DNA from: Bacillota bacterium | Lineage (GTDB): Bacteria; Bacillota_I; Bacilli_A; Erysipelotrichales; Erysipelotrichaceae | Length of the DNA: 43,970 nucleotides | Direction: 5' to 3' | Assembly (NCBI GenBank): GCA_023249475.1 | Contig: JAHFCO010000018.1 | Coordinates: forward strand, 1-43,970 | Notes under the pieces: model-generated | The model's input: the letters and a program-made list of their open reading frames with translations, nothing else | Databases searched by the model: none | What the model was told of the DNA's origin: nothing | Shown here: positions 8,265 to 14,648 of the stretch, one piece after another | How the letters are laid out: the number at the start of each line of letters is the position of its first letter | How positions within the stretch are numbered: position 1 is the stretch's first letter | Program-made: the position numbers and the translations under genes

Positions 8265-8292
8265 ATCATACTGCTTTATTTTTTCTTGTCAA
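8265..8292 (-). promoter_or_regulatory. Sigma-A-type promoter of the diguanylate cyclase operon
   Basis: Minus-strand TTGACA at 8287-8292 and TATGAT at 8265-8270 are separated by 16 nt. This places transcription about 40 nt upstream of the TTG start of the cyclase. No operator-like repeat is obvious next to it. Confidence 0.7.
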
Positions 8293-8334
8293 ACCTACTT
8301 TACGTTGGATTTTTGTCAATTTTACGGACAAGAA

Positions 8335-8355
8335 AACCACCGCGGTACGGTGGTT
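8335..8355 (-). terminator. Rho-independent terminator of the M23 endopeptidase gene
   Basis: AACCACCG and CGGTGGTT form a perfect 8-bp stem with a 5-nt loop. On the minus strand it is followed by TTCTTGT. It lies 14 nt after the stop of the M23 gene and before the cyclase promoter. Confidence 0.75.
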
Positions 8356-8369
8356 GAAGAATGCAAGAT

Positions 8370-9536
8370 TTAGAAGTAGTTCCAGGGGCTGACAAGCGTC
8401 CCGTTTTTGGTTACGGTGAAATGCAGGTGGTTGCCCGTGGCGGATCCGGTCGATCCGACTTTCCCGATCAACTGCCGGCTCGACACGACATCCCCGACCT
8501 TCACCAAGCGCGAGGAGAGATGGAGGTAGGAGGTTTGAATCCCGTTCCCGTGGTCGATCGTGACATAGTTCCCACGGACGGAATTGCTGGTGGAGACGAC
8601 GACCTTCCCGCCCGCATAGGCATAGACCGGGGTTCCGTAAGGCGCCGAAATGTCGATCCCGGTATGGAAGGTCCTCAGTCCGGTGAAGGGGTCGTTGCGA
8701 TACCCGTAGTCGCTGGAGAGCCTTCCGGTCACGATGCCGTAGTTGCGTACCGTGCGGCTGGCGGATGTGGCCGTCTTCTGCACGACGGCGACTTTCGTCC
8801 CGACCTTGACCACCGCGTTCACGGGGGCGGCCACTTGTTCTTCTTTGACGATCTCCTTCGATTCCACATACCCGTTGACCAGTTGAAGTCCGAACGTGAT
8901 TTTCTTGCTTCCAGGTACGCCTTTTCGTGCGACGACTTGCTTCCCTTTCATCAAGGTCGGATCCTTGACGTATTCCGTCTTGTATTGGATCGGCTCGACG
9001 ATGGTGCTTTGCACGGTCGCGACGACGTCGATCACGGGGTCTTTCGTTTGAAAGACGATCTGTTGCCCGGCATGGATGTTTTCCGCATCCACCCCAGGAT
9101 TCAGTTCAAGGATCGTCGCGACGGGGATCTTGTTTTTCTGAGCGATCGCCCAGAGACTGTCGCCGCTTTTCACCGTATATGCGACTTCGGCGATTTCGTC
9201 CGATTGGATCTTCTCCCGGATCGCTTCGATCGTCGTGAAGTCGTCGCCTTCGAATTCGATTTCGACGATTTCGATCAACTGCGTGGTCGCGGTGCTCTCG
9301 ATCGTCACTTCGCCTTCCACATCCGTCAACGTGCTTTTCTTGTAGTCTTCGATGACTTGCTGGAGCTCGCCTTTATCTTCCGCGACCCCCCAGCTCGTCC
9401 CGTCGATCATCAAGCGGAAGCCCACGTTCATTTTACTCTCCGCCTGTGCGCTTGCCGGCGACTGCGACGTGATCAGCAGAAACGCCCCGACGATGCATGC
9501 GGATAATATCCCAAAAACTTTTAGTTTATTCTTCAT
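8370..9536 (-). CDS. Secreted LysM-G5-M23 peptidoglycan endopeptidase
   Basis: A 388-residue exported protein. The N-terminus MKNKLKVFGILSACIVGAFL is a signal peptide with a likely cleavage after SAQA (about residue 32). A LysM domain at about 119-163 (YTVKSGDSLWAIAQKNKIP...) binds glycan. A G5-like beta domain spans about 175-250. An M23 lysostaphin-like metallopeptidase spans about 275-380, with zinc ligands H291, D295 (HTGID) and H372 (HLH); H370 is the usual catalytic partner. It should cut peptide crosslinks in the wall during growth or division. The start is ATG 9534-9536, with GCGAGGT upstream; an ATG 30 codons earlier would precede the signal peptide and overlaps the promoter. It is monocistronic, with its own promoter and terminator. 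The organism therefore has a peptidoglycan wall. Confidence 0.92.
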   Translation of the reverse strand: MKNKLKVFGILSACIVGAFLLITSQSPASAQAESKMNVGFRLMIDGTSWGVAEDKGELQQVIEDYKKSTLTDVEGEVTIESTATTQLIEIVEIEFEGDDFTTIEAIREKIQSDEIAEVAYTVKSGDSLWAIAQKNKIPVATILELNPGVDAENIHAGQQIVFQTKDPVIDVVATVQSTIVEPIQYKTEYVKDPTLMKGKQVVARKGVPGSKKITFGLQLVNGYVESKEIVKEEQVAAPVNAVVKVGTKVAVVQKTATSASRTVRNYGIVTGRLSSDYGYRNDPFTGLRTFHTGIDISAPYGTPVYAYAGGKVVVSTSNSVRGNYVTIDHGNGIQTSYLHLSSRLVKVGDVVSSRQLIGKVGSTGSATGNHLHFTVTKNGTLVSPWNYF

Positions 9537-9605
9537 GTTTACCTCGCTTGGTCTGTGGATTCTTGCCAAGAATCCCCATTCCTTCTTTTTAACATCAACG
9601 GGGGG

Positions 9606-9660
9606 ATTGTACCATCCCCTCCCCAATCTGACAACCCCATTTAGATGAAAGTTGTCAGAT
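9606..9660 (-). promoter_or_regulatory. Promoter with overlapping inverted-repeat operator candidate
   Basis: Minus-strand TTGTCA (9629-9634) and TACAAT (9606-9611) are separated by exactly 17 nt, a strong sigma-A-like promoter about 65 nt before the M23 start. The -35 box lies inside one arm of a perfect 10-bp inverted repeat: ATCTGACAAC at 9626-9635 and GTTGTCAGAT at 9651-9660, with a 15-nt spacer. An activator or repressor dimer site over the -35 region is the natural reading; a hairpin above the transcript start would have no RNA role. Confidence 0.65.
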
Positions 9661-9725
9661 AAGGGGTGATATCAAGAAATTTTCATCTTCAAGCCACGTT
9701 ATCCCGGGGTCCAAGCCGTAAAAAA

Positions 9726-9750
9726 AGAAGAATGTCCAGGACATTCTTCT
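9726..9750 (-). terminator. Strong Rho-independent terminator downstream of metQ
   Basis: AGAAGAATGTCC and GGACATTCTTCT form a 12-bp near-perfect palindrome. On the minus strand a run of seven T follows. It lies about 135 nt beyond the metQ stop, so the met operon transcript would carry a long structured 3' region. Confidence 0.8.
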
Positions 9751-9753
9751 CAG

Positions 9754-9857
9754 GATTCGATTCGCGCCGCCCCCACGACGGCGCACCCACCCGTGTGCAC
9801 AAGACTACAGTAAAGGACAACGGGGTGCTTGTAAAGGGGACGGTGCGAATTCGAATC
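9754..9857. repeat. Long imperfect inverted repeat (about 104-nt stem-loop)
   Basis: GATTCGATTCGCGCCG (9754-9769) pairs with CGGTGCGAATTCGAATC (9841-9857) with one bulge and one G-T pair. The helix continues after a mismatch with CCCC/GGGG. Inner arms GCACCC (9783-9788) and GGGTGC (9823-9828) can pair within the loop. No ORF with a plausible start and ribosome site fills it. It could be a structured 3'UTR, a small RNA or a short mobile repeat (MITE-like). I checked for a tRNA and saw none. Confidence 0.5.
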
Positions 9858-9883
9858 GATTTGTCCGTAAATTCGGACAAATC
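9858..9883. repeat. Perfect 10-bp hairpin immediately after metQ
   Basis: GATTTGTCCG (9858-9867) and CGGACAAATC (9874-9883) are perfect complements around a 6-nt loop. The hairpin abuts the metQ stop codon. It lacks a T-run on the minus strand, so it may protect the mRNA 3' end or be a protein site rather than terminate transcription. Confidence 0.5.
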
Positions 9884-10684
9884 TTACCAAACCGGGATCT
9901 GGGACCCGTTATAGTCATCCAGGATGATCTGTTTGACTTCGTCGGTCTGGAAAAGTTCGACGATGCGAAGCAGGACTTCATCGTCCTTGTCTTCCGTACG
10001 CGCGACGATCACGTTGATGTAGGGGTTGTCGGAGGTCAGGTTGACTTGTTCCAGGACGAAGGCGTCTTCGGTCGGGATGAACCCGGCGTCTTCCGCCACG
10101 CCCGAATTGATCGCCGCGAAGGCGACGTCGGGTAGCAGTTGGGGGATGTTGGTGGCGGCGACTTCCTTGATGTCGAGGTTCTTGGGATTGGACGTGATGT
10201 CCTTCAGTCCCGGGATCAATCCGGCCGCATCGTCCACTTCGATCAAGCCTTGCGCTTCAAGCAAGAGGATCGCGCGTCCTCCGTTGGTGACATCGTCCGG
10301 GATGACGACGATGTCGCCGTCCTTGACTTCGGCGATCGTCGAGATTTTGTCCGAATACAAACCCATCGGCGCGATGATCGTCTTGCCGATCGGGGTGAGG
10401 TCGTAGTTCTGGGCCGCGATTTCCTTATTCAGGTAGATCACGTGTTGGAACGCATTCAAATCGAGTTCGCCGGCATTCAATGCGGCGTTGGGTTGGGGGT
10501 AGTCCGTGAAGGCGACGATTTCGATCGTGATGTTCTCTTTGGCGGCTTGTTCCTTGACGTAGGTCCAGGCTCTGGATTCGCCGATGATCCCGACTTTGAC
10601 GACGACGGCTTCTTTCTTGGCGGAACATGCTCCAAGCGTTAAGACAAGGGCCAGGAGGACGAGGACGGTTTTGATGTGTTTCAT
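9884..10684 (-). CDS. metQ: Methionine ABC transporter substrate-binding lipoprotein MetQ
   Basis: A 266-residue lipoprotein of the NlpA/MetQ family. The signal sequence ends in a lipobox, LTLGAC, with the acylated Cys at residue 20. Conserved family blocks follow: KVGIIGESRAWTYVKEQA, DYPQPNAALNAGELDLNAFQH and GKTIIAPMGLYSDKI. It captures methionine (L and possibly D or oxidised forms) at the outer face of the membrane and delivers it to MetI. The start is ATG 10682-10684 with an AAAGAGAG stretch upstream, 27 nt after the metI stop. It is the last gene of the operon and is followed by the hairpin cluster. Length and motifs are typical; substrate is supported by the methionine T-box upstream. 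Confidence 0.93.
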   Translation of the reverse strand: MKHIKTVLVLLALVLTLGACSAKKEAVVVKVGIIGESRAWTYVKEQAAKENITIEIVAFTDYPQPNAALNAGELDLNAFQHVIYLNKEIAAQNYDLTPIGKTIIAPMGLYSDKISTIAEVKDGDIVVIPDDVTNGGRAILLLEAQGLIEVDDAAGLIPGLKDITSNPKNLDIKEVAATNIPQLLPDVAFAAINSGVAEDAGFIPTEDAFVLEQVNLTSDNPYINVIVARTEDKDDEVLLRIVELFQTDEVKQIILDDYNGSQIPVW

Positions 10685-10711
10685 GGTTGTTCTCTCTTTC
10701 TTTCTATAGAA

Positions 10712-11392
10712 TCAATGGGTGGTCTTTTTGACCACGTAGTTCCCGATCCCTTGGACGAGGCTGACAAGGATCAGGATGACGAGGACCGAGACATAGGTGA
10801 TGTCGCTCATGAATCGGTTGTGTCCGTAGCGGATGACGAAGGCACCCAATCCTCCCCCGCCCACCGCCCCACCCATGGCCGTCAGACCGATGAGACTGAT
10901 CAGGGTGATGGTCGTGCCGCGGGCAAGCGACGGGATGCTTTCACGCAAGAGGACGCGGGTGATGATTTCGAAGGGGGTGGCTCCCATCGATTGGGCCGCT
11001 TCGATCAGACCGTGGTCGACATTGGACAGCGCCATGTCGACTTGACGGACGAAGAAGGGGGTGGCGCCGAAGACCAAGGGAACGATCGCGCCTTTGACCC
11101 CCAATCCCGTGCCCATGATGATCCGTGTGAGCGGGATCAGTGCGGTCAACAGGATGATGAAGGGGATGGAGCGGAAGAAGTTCACGATGCGGTCCAGGAC
11201 TTCGTGTACGATCGGATGGGGCAGGATGCCTTTGGGTCGGGTGACCACCAGGACGACCCCGAAGGTCAGACCGAACACGAAGGAGAAGAAACCGGAAACC
11301 CCAAGCATGATGAGGGTTTCTTGGATACTGATCAAGAACTCGTCGAAGTATTCGATCAGGTTCGGGATGTATTTCAGTACGCCATCAACCAT
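10712..11392 (-). CDS. metI: Methionine ABC transporter permease MetI
   Basis: A 226-residue integral membrane protein with five predicted helices. It contains the permease EAA loop that contacts the ATPase, visible as GLIEAAQSMGATPFEII, and the family segment SIPFIILLTALIPLTRIIMGTGLG. It forms the methionine channel with MetN and MetQ. The start is ATG 11390-11392, with GGTGAT upstream, and it overlaps the metN stop by 8 nt, implying translational coupling. Length is normal for MetI (about 217-230). Confidence 0.94.
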   Translation of the reverse strand: MVDGVLKYIPNLIEYFDEFLISIQETLIMLGVSGFFSFVFGLTFGVVLVVTRPKGILPHPIVHEVLDRIVNFFRSIPFIILLTALIPLTRIIMGTGLGVKGAIVPLVFGATPFFVRQVDMALSNVDHGLIEAAQSMGATPFEIITRVLLRESIPSLARGTTITLISLIGLTAMGGAVGGGGLGAFVIRYGHNRFMSDITYVSVLVILILVSLVQGIGNYVVKKTTH

Positions 11393-12410
11393 GGGATATC
11401 ACCTCCACTTTCACACTGTTTCTGAGCGCTTCGATCGCGGAACGTCTTCCTTCGACCGAGCCGCTCAATATCACGACCAGGGTTCCCAGCGGGACATCCT
11501 GGATGATATCGATGTTGGCATAGACGATGTTGGTGTCGACCTGATATCGTCGCGAGATGTGCGAGATCAGGGGATCGGCGGTTTGGGAACCCACGAAGTC
11601 GATCCGCAGGATGTCGTCCTCGGGGGAAATCTTGAAGGTCCCTTGCGGGTTTCGTAACAGTTCGATGAAGCGCTCCGCTTGGTGCGTGCTCTTCACGAAC
11701 GATTTGGTCGTGGGGTGTTTGGGTTCGGAGAAGACCTCGACCACCTTGCCGGTCTCCACCAAATTCCCACCGTCCATGACGGCGACATGCGTGCAGATCG
11801 CTTTGATGACGGCCATTTCATGGGTGATCAGGATGATCGTGATGCCGAGCTTGCGGTTGAGATCGTTCAATAGGGACAGGATTTGTTGGGTGGTCTGCGG
11901 ATCCAGCGCGCTGGTCGCCTCGTCGCAAAGCAGGACGTCGGGGTCGTTCGCCAAAGCCCGGGCGATCGCCACCCGCTGTTTCTGCCCTCCGCTGAGTTGG
12001 GAGGGATAGGCGTTGATTTTCTCCTCGATCCCGACCAAGGTCAATAATTCGACGACTTTCTTGCGGACGTCTTCCGTCTTCATCCCTTTGAGCGGAAACG
12101 CGACGTTCTCATAGACCGTCCGCGAGGTAAAGAGGTTGAATTGCTGGAAGATCATCCCGATCTTCTTTCTCACCTTCAAAAGTTCGTCGGGTTTCAATCG
12201 CATAAAGTCGACATCGTGATGTACGACTTCCCCGTTGGATGGACGTTCGAGGAGGTTGATGCATCGCACCAAGGTGCTCTTGCCGGCTCCGCTCTCGCCG
12301 ATCACCCCGAAGATCGATCCTTCCGGGATCGTCAAGGTAAGGTTGTTGACGGCGTGGATCGATTTGTTTTCCAGGTTGAATGTTTTCGTGATGTTGCGTA
12401 GTTCGATCAT
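11385..12410 (-). CDS. metN: Methionine ABC transporter ATP-binding protein MetN
   Basis: A 341-residue ABC ATPase. Walker A is GESGAGKST (about 38-46), followed by the Q-loop IFQQFNLF, the signature LSGGQ, Walker B VLLCDEATSALD and the switch His in ILITHEM. The C-terminal ~80 residues (DDILRIDFVGSQTADPLI onward) form the NIL domain, which in MetN binds methionine and inhibits transport when methionine is plentiful. The start is ATG 12408-12410, preceded by GGAGAG and 10 nt after the M20 stop. Second gene of the T-box operon. The order M20-metN-metI-metQ implies joint control of transport and amidohydrolase. Confidence 0.95.
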   Translation of the reverse strand: MIELRNITKTFNLENKSIHAVNNLTLTIPEGSIFGVIGESGAGKSTLVRCINLLERPSNGEVVHHDVDFMRLKPDELLKVRKKIGMIFQQFNLFTSRTVYENVAFPLKGMKTEDVRKKVVELLTLVGIEEKINAYPSQLSGGQKQRVAIARALANDPDVLLCDEATSALDPQTTQQILSLLNDLNRKLGITIILITHEMAVIKAICTHVAVMDGGNLVETGKVVEVFSEPKHPTTKSFVKSTHQAERFIELLRNPQGTFKISPEDDILRIDFVGSQTADPLISHISRRYQVDTNIVYANIDIIQDVPLGTLVVILSGSVEGRRSAIEALRNSVKVEVISHG

Positions 12411-12420
12411 GGTCTCTCCT

Positions 12421-13608
12421 TTACGTTGTCTGCTTGGCGACTTCTTGCGCGTGTTGGGTTTTGATCTCTTGAAGCAATCGCGGATCCAAGAGGAGATCCA
12501 GGGCGCTCAGGGCAAGGAGTTTCGCACCCAAGGCGATGGAATCCAAACCAAGTTGGCCAATGGATGCCTCTTTGAACGCTTGGCTATGGGCCGCGATCGG
12601 CGTCTCGCTGATTCGGATGTGGGGATGGATGGTCGGCACAACCTGGCTGACGTTTCCCACATCAGTCGAGCCGATCCCTTGATGGTTGGTGAACTTCTGT
12701 CCGAAGGATTCAAGATGTTTTCGATAGACTTCATCGAACAACGGGGTCGGGACGACGTTGTCGACGCTGTTCTGGAAGAGACCGAATTCGTAGGTGCAGC
12801 CGGTTTGAAGGGCTGCCCCTTGCACGATGTTTTCCACTTTCTTGTAGACCGTGTCCAGTGTCGCACGGGTCGCCGCACGGAGATAGAAACGCGCTTTGGC
12901 AAGGTCGGGGACGATGTTGGCGGCGGTCCCCCCATGGGTGATGACCCCGTGGATGCGTACATCGGAAGGAAGATGCTGACGCAGGGCGTTGATGCCGTTG
13001 TAGACTTGGATCAAGGCGTCCAGGGCGTTGACCCCTTGTTCCGGGGCACTGGCCGCATGCGACGATTTCCCGTGGAAGACGATATCCACCGGATCGTTGG
13101 CCAAGGAAGCGACGGTGGGACTATGCCGATCGCCGGGATGGACGCATAGAGCCGCATCCACATCCTTGAAGAACCCTTCGCGGACGAAACTGCCTTTCGC
13201 GCTGCCGTTCTCCCCGCCTTCTTCACCGGGCGTGCCGTAGACCCGCACTTCCCCGCCGACTTCGTCGATGACTTGTTTCAACGCCGCCCCCGCAAGCGAA
13301 GAGGTCGCCCCGAAGAGGTTGTGTCCGCATCCGTGTCCCAAGCCTTCCAAGGCGTCGTATTCCGCCAGGAAGACGATCACCGGTCCTTCTTTCGTCGTGT
13401 ACCGCGCATCGAAGCCGGTCGGATGCCCCGCCACATCGATCGTGGTGATGAACCCTTCCTCGATCAACTGATTCGATAAACGCCCGCATGCATAATACTC
13501 GTGATTGCTGGTCTCGGGACGGGCGTGGATATCTTTCGCGATGTCCTGATAGACCGCGAGCTGTCGGTCGACATAGTCGACGATTCTTTTCTGAAGTTCC
13601 GTTTTCAT
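12421..13608 (-). CDS. M20D-family metallopeptidase/amidohydrolase (AbgB-like)
   Basis: A 395-residue cytosolic enzyme. Metal-binding motifs are HGCGHN (about 100-105) and GTPGEEGG (EE pair), followed by GKSSHAA in the lid/dimerisation domain and a late His in SETPIAAHSQAF. The sequence is closest in feel to aminobenzoyl-glutamate hydrolase AbgB and related N-acyl-amino-acid or dipeptide hydrolases of M20D. The start is ATG 13606-13608 with GGAGGG at a 5-nt spacing. It is the first gene behind the T-box, so its substrate is plausibly an N-acyl- or peptide-bound methionine, but that is inference from context. AbgB-type enzymes cannot be separated from acylases by eye. Confidence 0.85.
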   Translation of the reverse strand: MKTELQKRIVDYVDRQLAVYQDIAKDIHARPETSNHEYYACGRLSNQLIEEGFITTIDVAGHPTGFDARYTTKEGPVIVFLAEYDALEGLGHGCGHNLFGATSSLAGAALKQVIDEVGGEVRVYGTPGEEGGENGSAKGSFVREGFFKDVDAALCVHPGDRHSPTVASLANDPVDIVFHGKSSHAASAPEQGVNALDALIQVYNGINALRQHLPSDVRIHGVITHGGTAANIVPDLAKARFYLRAATRATLDTVYKKVENIVQGAALQTGCTYEFGLFQNSVDNVVPTPLFDEVYRKHLESFGQKFTNHQGIGSTDVGNVSQVVPTIHPHIRISETPIAAHSQAFKEASIGQLGLDSIALGAKLLALSALDLLLDPRLLQEIKTQHAQEVAKQTT

Positions 13609-13620
13609 GTTCCCTCCGGT

Positions 13621-13656
13621 AAAATATAAAAGCCCTCATCCTAAGGACGAGGGCTT
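13621..13656 (-). terminator. T-box expression-platform terminator
   Basis: On the minus strand AAGCCCTCGTCC and GGATGAGGGCTT form a 12-bp stem with one G-T pair and a 3-nt loop, followed by a T-rich run. Its 5' arm adjoins the T-box sequence, so antitermination and termination compete. Confidence 0.88.
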
Positions 13657-13887
13657 ACCCGTGTTACCACCTTTGTTTGTTGTTTCCTCAAAGAAACAAC
13701 CTCATCAAGTACGACCGGAATCCGGTTTATACTCTATCGCGTTAACGGGCGCTTCCGTCATAGCCTAAGGTTTCCCCTCGGTATGCAACTCCAAGACCAT
13801 GTTCATTCGATCGGATCTACCCCTTCCAGCACTTCAGGGCTCTCTATGAAATCCTCAGGAACTACTTTTCTCTTCACAGTTTTTCTG
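13621..13887 (-). promoter_or_regulatory. T-box leader, methionine-specific
   Basis: The minus-strand leader carries the T-box core AGGTGGTAACACGGG at 13658-13673, followed at once by the terminator hairpin. The 5' part contains the stem I AG-bulge region AGAGAGCCCTGAAGTGCTGG. In the specifier position GAAC is followed by ATG (13798-13800) and a purine, so the codon is methionine. The bulge TGGT would pair with the ACCA end of an uncharged tRNA, in agreement with discriminator A of tRNA-Met. When methionyl-tRNA is scarce the antiterminator forms and the M20-metNIQ operon is transcribed. Exact 5' and 3' ends are estimates. Confidence 0.9.
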
Positions 13888-13893
13888 AGTTTC

Positions 13894-13922
13894 ATTTTAT
13901 TCAGTTTCATGGGCAATGTCAA
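13894..13922 (-). promoter_or_regulatory. Sigma-A-type promoter of the T-box/M20-metNIQ operon
   Basis: Minus-strand TTGACA (13917-13922) and TAAAAT (13894-13899) have a 17-nt spacer. An A/T-rich palindromic tract just upstream could act as an UP element. Transcription would begin near 13887, right at the 5' edge of the T-box leader. Confidence 0.8.
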
Positions 13923-13943
13923 CTGAAAGCGTTGAAAATTTTT

Positions 13944-14021
13944 TCAATATTTTCGCGAGTCGATTCCTTCGACCGGTACTTCCAGTTTATCCGCAAGCTT
14001 CTTCGTACAGTAGATGATCAT
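13944..14021 (-). pseudogene. Short 25-codon ORF, possible truncated gene start
   Basis: Starting at ATG 14019-14021, 1 nt after the stop of the 102-residue gene and with AGGGG about 9 nt upstream, the frame reads MIIYCTKKLADKLEV and stops at TGA 13944-13946 after 25 residues. The opening 'MII.CTKKL' resembles the N-terminus of DUF6933-type proteins, which are much longer. This suggests a gene cut off by deletion next to the T-box promoter. It could equally be a real micro-ORF. Recognition rests on about 14 residues only. Confidence 0.35.
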
Positions 14022-14022
14022 G

Positions 14023-14331
14023 TTACTGTTCCCCTTTGACCCGTACGTCTTTCATATCCTTGCTTGTGATCATCAAGCGTCCGGTCACCAAAAGCATGAT
14101 CGGATTGACCACGTACATGAAAACGATCAGGGGCAGTTTATAGGGGAAGGAATTCGGGATGAAGATGATCATCGGAAGGGGGGCATAGATCAGGGTCATG
14201 AAGATGTTGGTCTTGAGTTGACGCACCTTGTGTTTGAGGTCGCCGGTCGCCACATAAGTGATGCCGGTTCGTTTGTCGGTGACTTCCGCGAATCCATATC
14301 TGAAAAGATTGAAAACCGCTTTTGGGATCAT
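14023..14331 (-). CDS. Two-TM membrane protein, paralogue B
   Basis: A 102-residue protein. The N-terminal soluble part reads FRYGFAEVTDKRTG, then TYVATGDLKHKVRQL, followed by two hydrophobic segments (about 43-60 and 66-86) and a charged C-terminus. It is clearly a paralogue of the next gene upstream: both share F..GF..V.DK.TG..Y.ATG.L..K...L. No family is recognised. The start is ATG 14329-14331 with a GGAG-type site upstream, 17 nt after the stop of the paralogue. It belongs to the PfkB kinase operon. No clear terminator follows. Confidence 0.65.
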   Translation of the reverse strand: MIPKAVFNLFRYGFAEVTDKRTGITYVATGDLKHKVRQLKTNIFMTLIYAPLPMIIFIPNSFPYKLPLIVFMYVVNPIMLLVTGRLMITSKDMKDVRVKGEQ

Positions 14332-14348
14332 GGTTTCTCCTTTTTGGA

Positions 14349-14648
14349 TTACTTCTCCACAATGTCTTTCAGATCGTCAAGAACGATGATGCGTTTCCCC
14401 AACCAGAAGAATAGCGCGGTCATGGCGAAGAAGTAGCCGATCACGACCACGAATTTCAAGGCGGGGTTGTTTAGGGTCGTATTGATCAAGAGGACGGAAT
14501 TCACCCCGACCATGATCAATCCATAATAATTCAAACGCGAGATCTTCTTCGCAAGCGTCCCGGTGGCGTAGTACACCTTCCCGGTTTTCTTGTCTTTGAC
14601 CGATTTGAATCCAAGTCTGAATTGCTTCAACAGGAATTGTTTATCCAT
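14349..14648 (-). CDS. Two-TM membrane protein, paralogue A
   Basis: A 99-residue protein with the soluble N-terminal motif FRLGFKSVKDKKTGKVYYATGT, followed by two membrane helices (about 39-58 and 64-84) and a short tail. It shares its whole layout with the downstream 102-residue protein, so the pair arose by tandem duplication. The start is ATG 14646-14648, preceded by AAGG at 8 nt, and it overlaps the PfkB kinase stop by 8 nt (translational coupling). The function is unknown; both N- and C-termini are probably cytosolic given the charge distribution. Confidence 0.68.
   Translation of the reverse strand: MDKQFLLKQFRLGFKSVKDKKTGKVYYATGTLAKKISRLNYYGLIMVGVNSVLLINTTLNNPALKFVVVIGYFFAMTALFFWLGKRIIVLDDLKDIVEK

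Noticed and set aside
8361-9506. Long plus-strand ORF of 381 codons opposite the M23 gene
   Set aside because: No ribosome site, Asp/Arg-rich low-complexity product, and it mirrors a gene with clear domains on the minus strand.
9751-9860. Possible tRNA gene after metQ (TTCGAATC-like sequences)
   Set aside because: No acceptor stem, anticodon arm or CCA layout fits; the sequence is explained by an inverted repeat.
10676-11425. Plus-strand ORF of 249 codons opposite metI
   Set aside because: Acidic, repetitive antisense product with no start signal; metI is certain.
13959-13973. Terminator after the PfkB operon
   Set aside because: Only a 5-bp GTCGA/TCGAC stem without a T-run.
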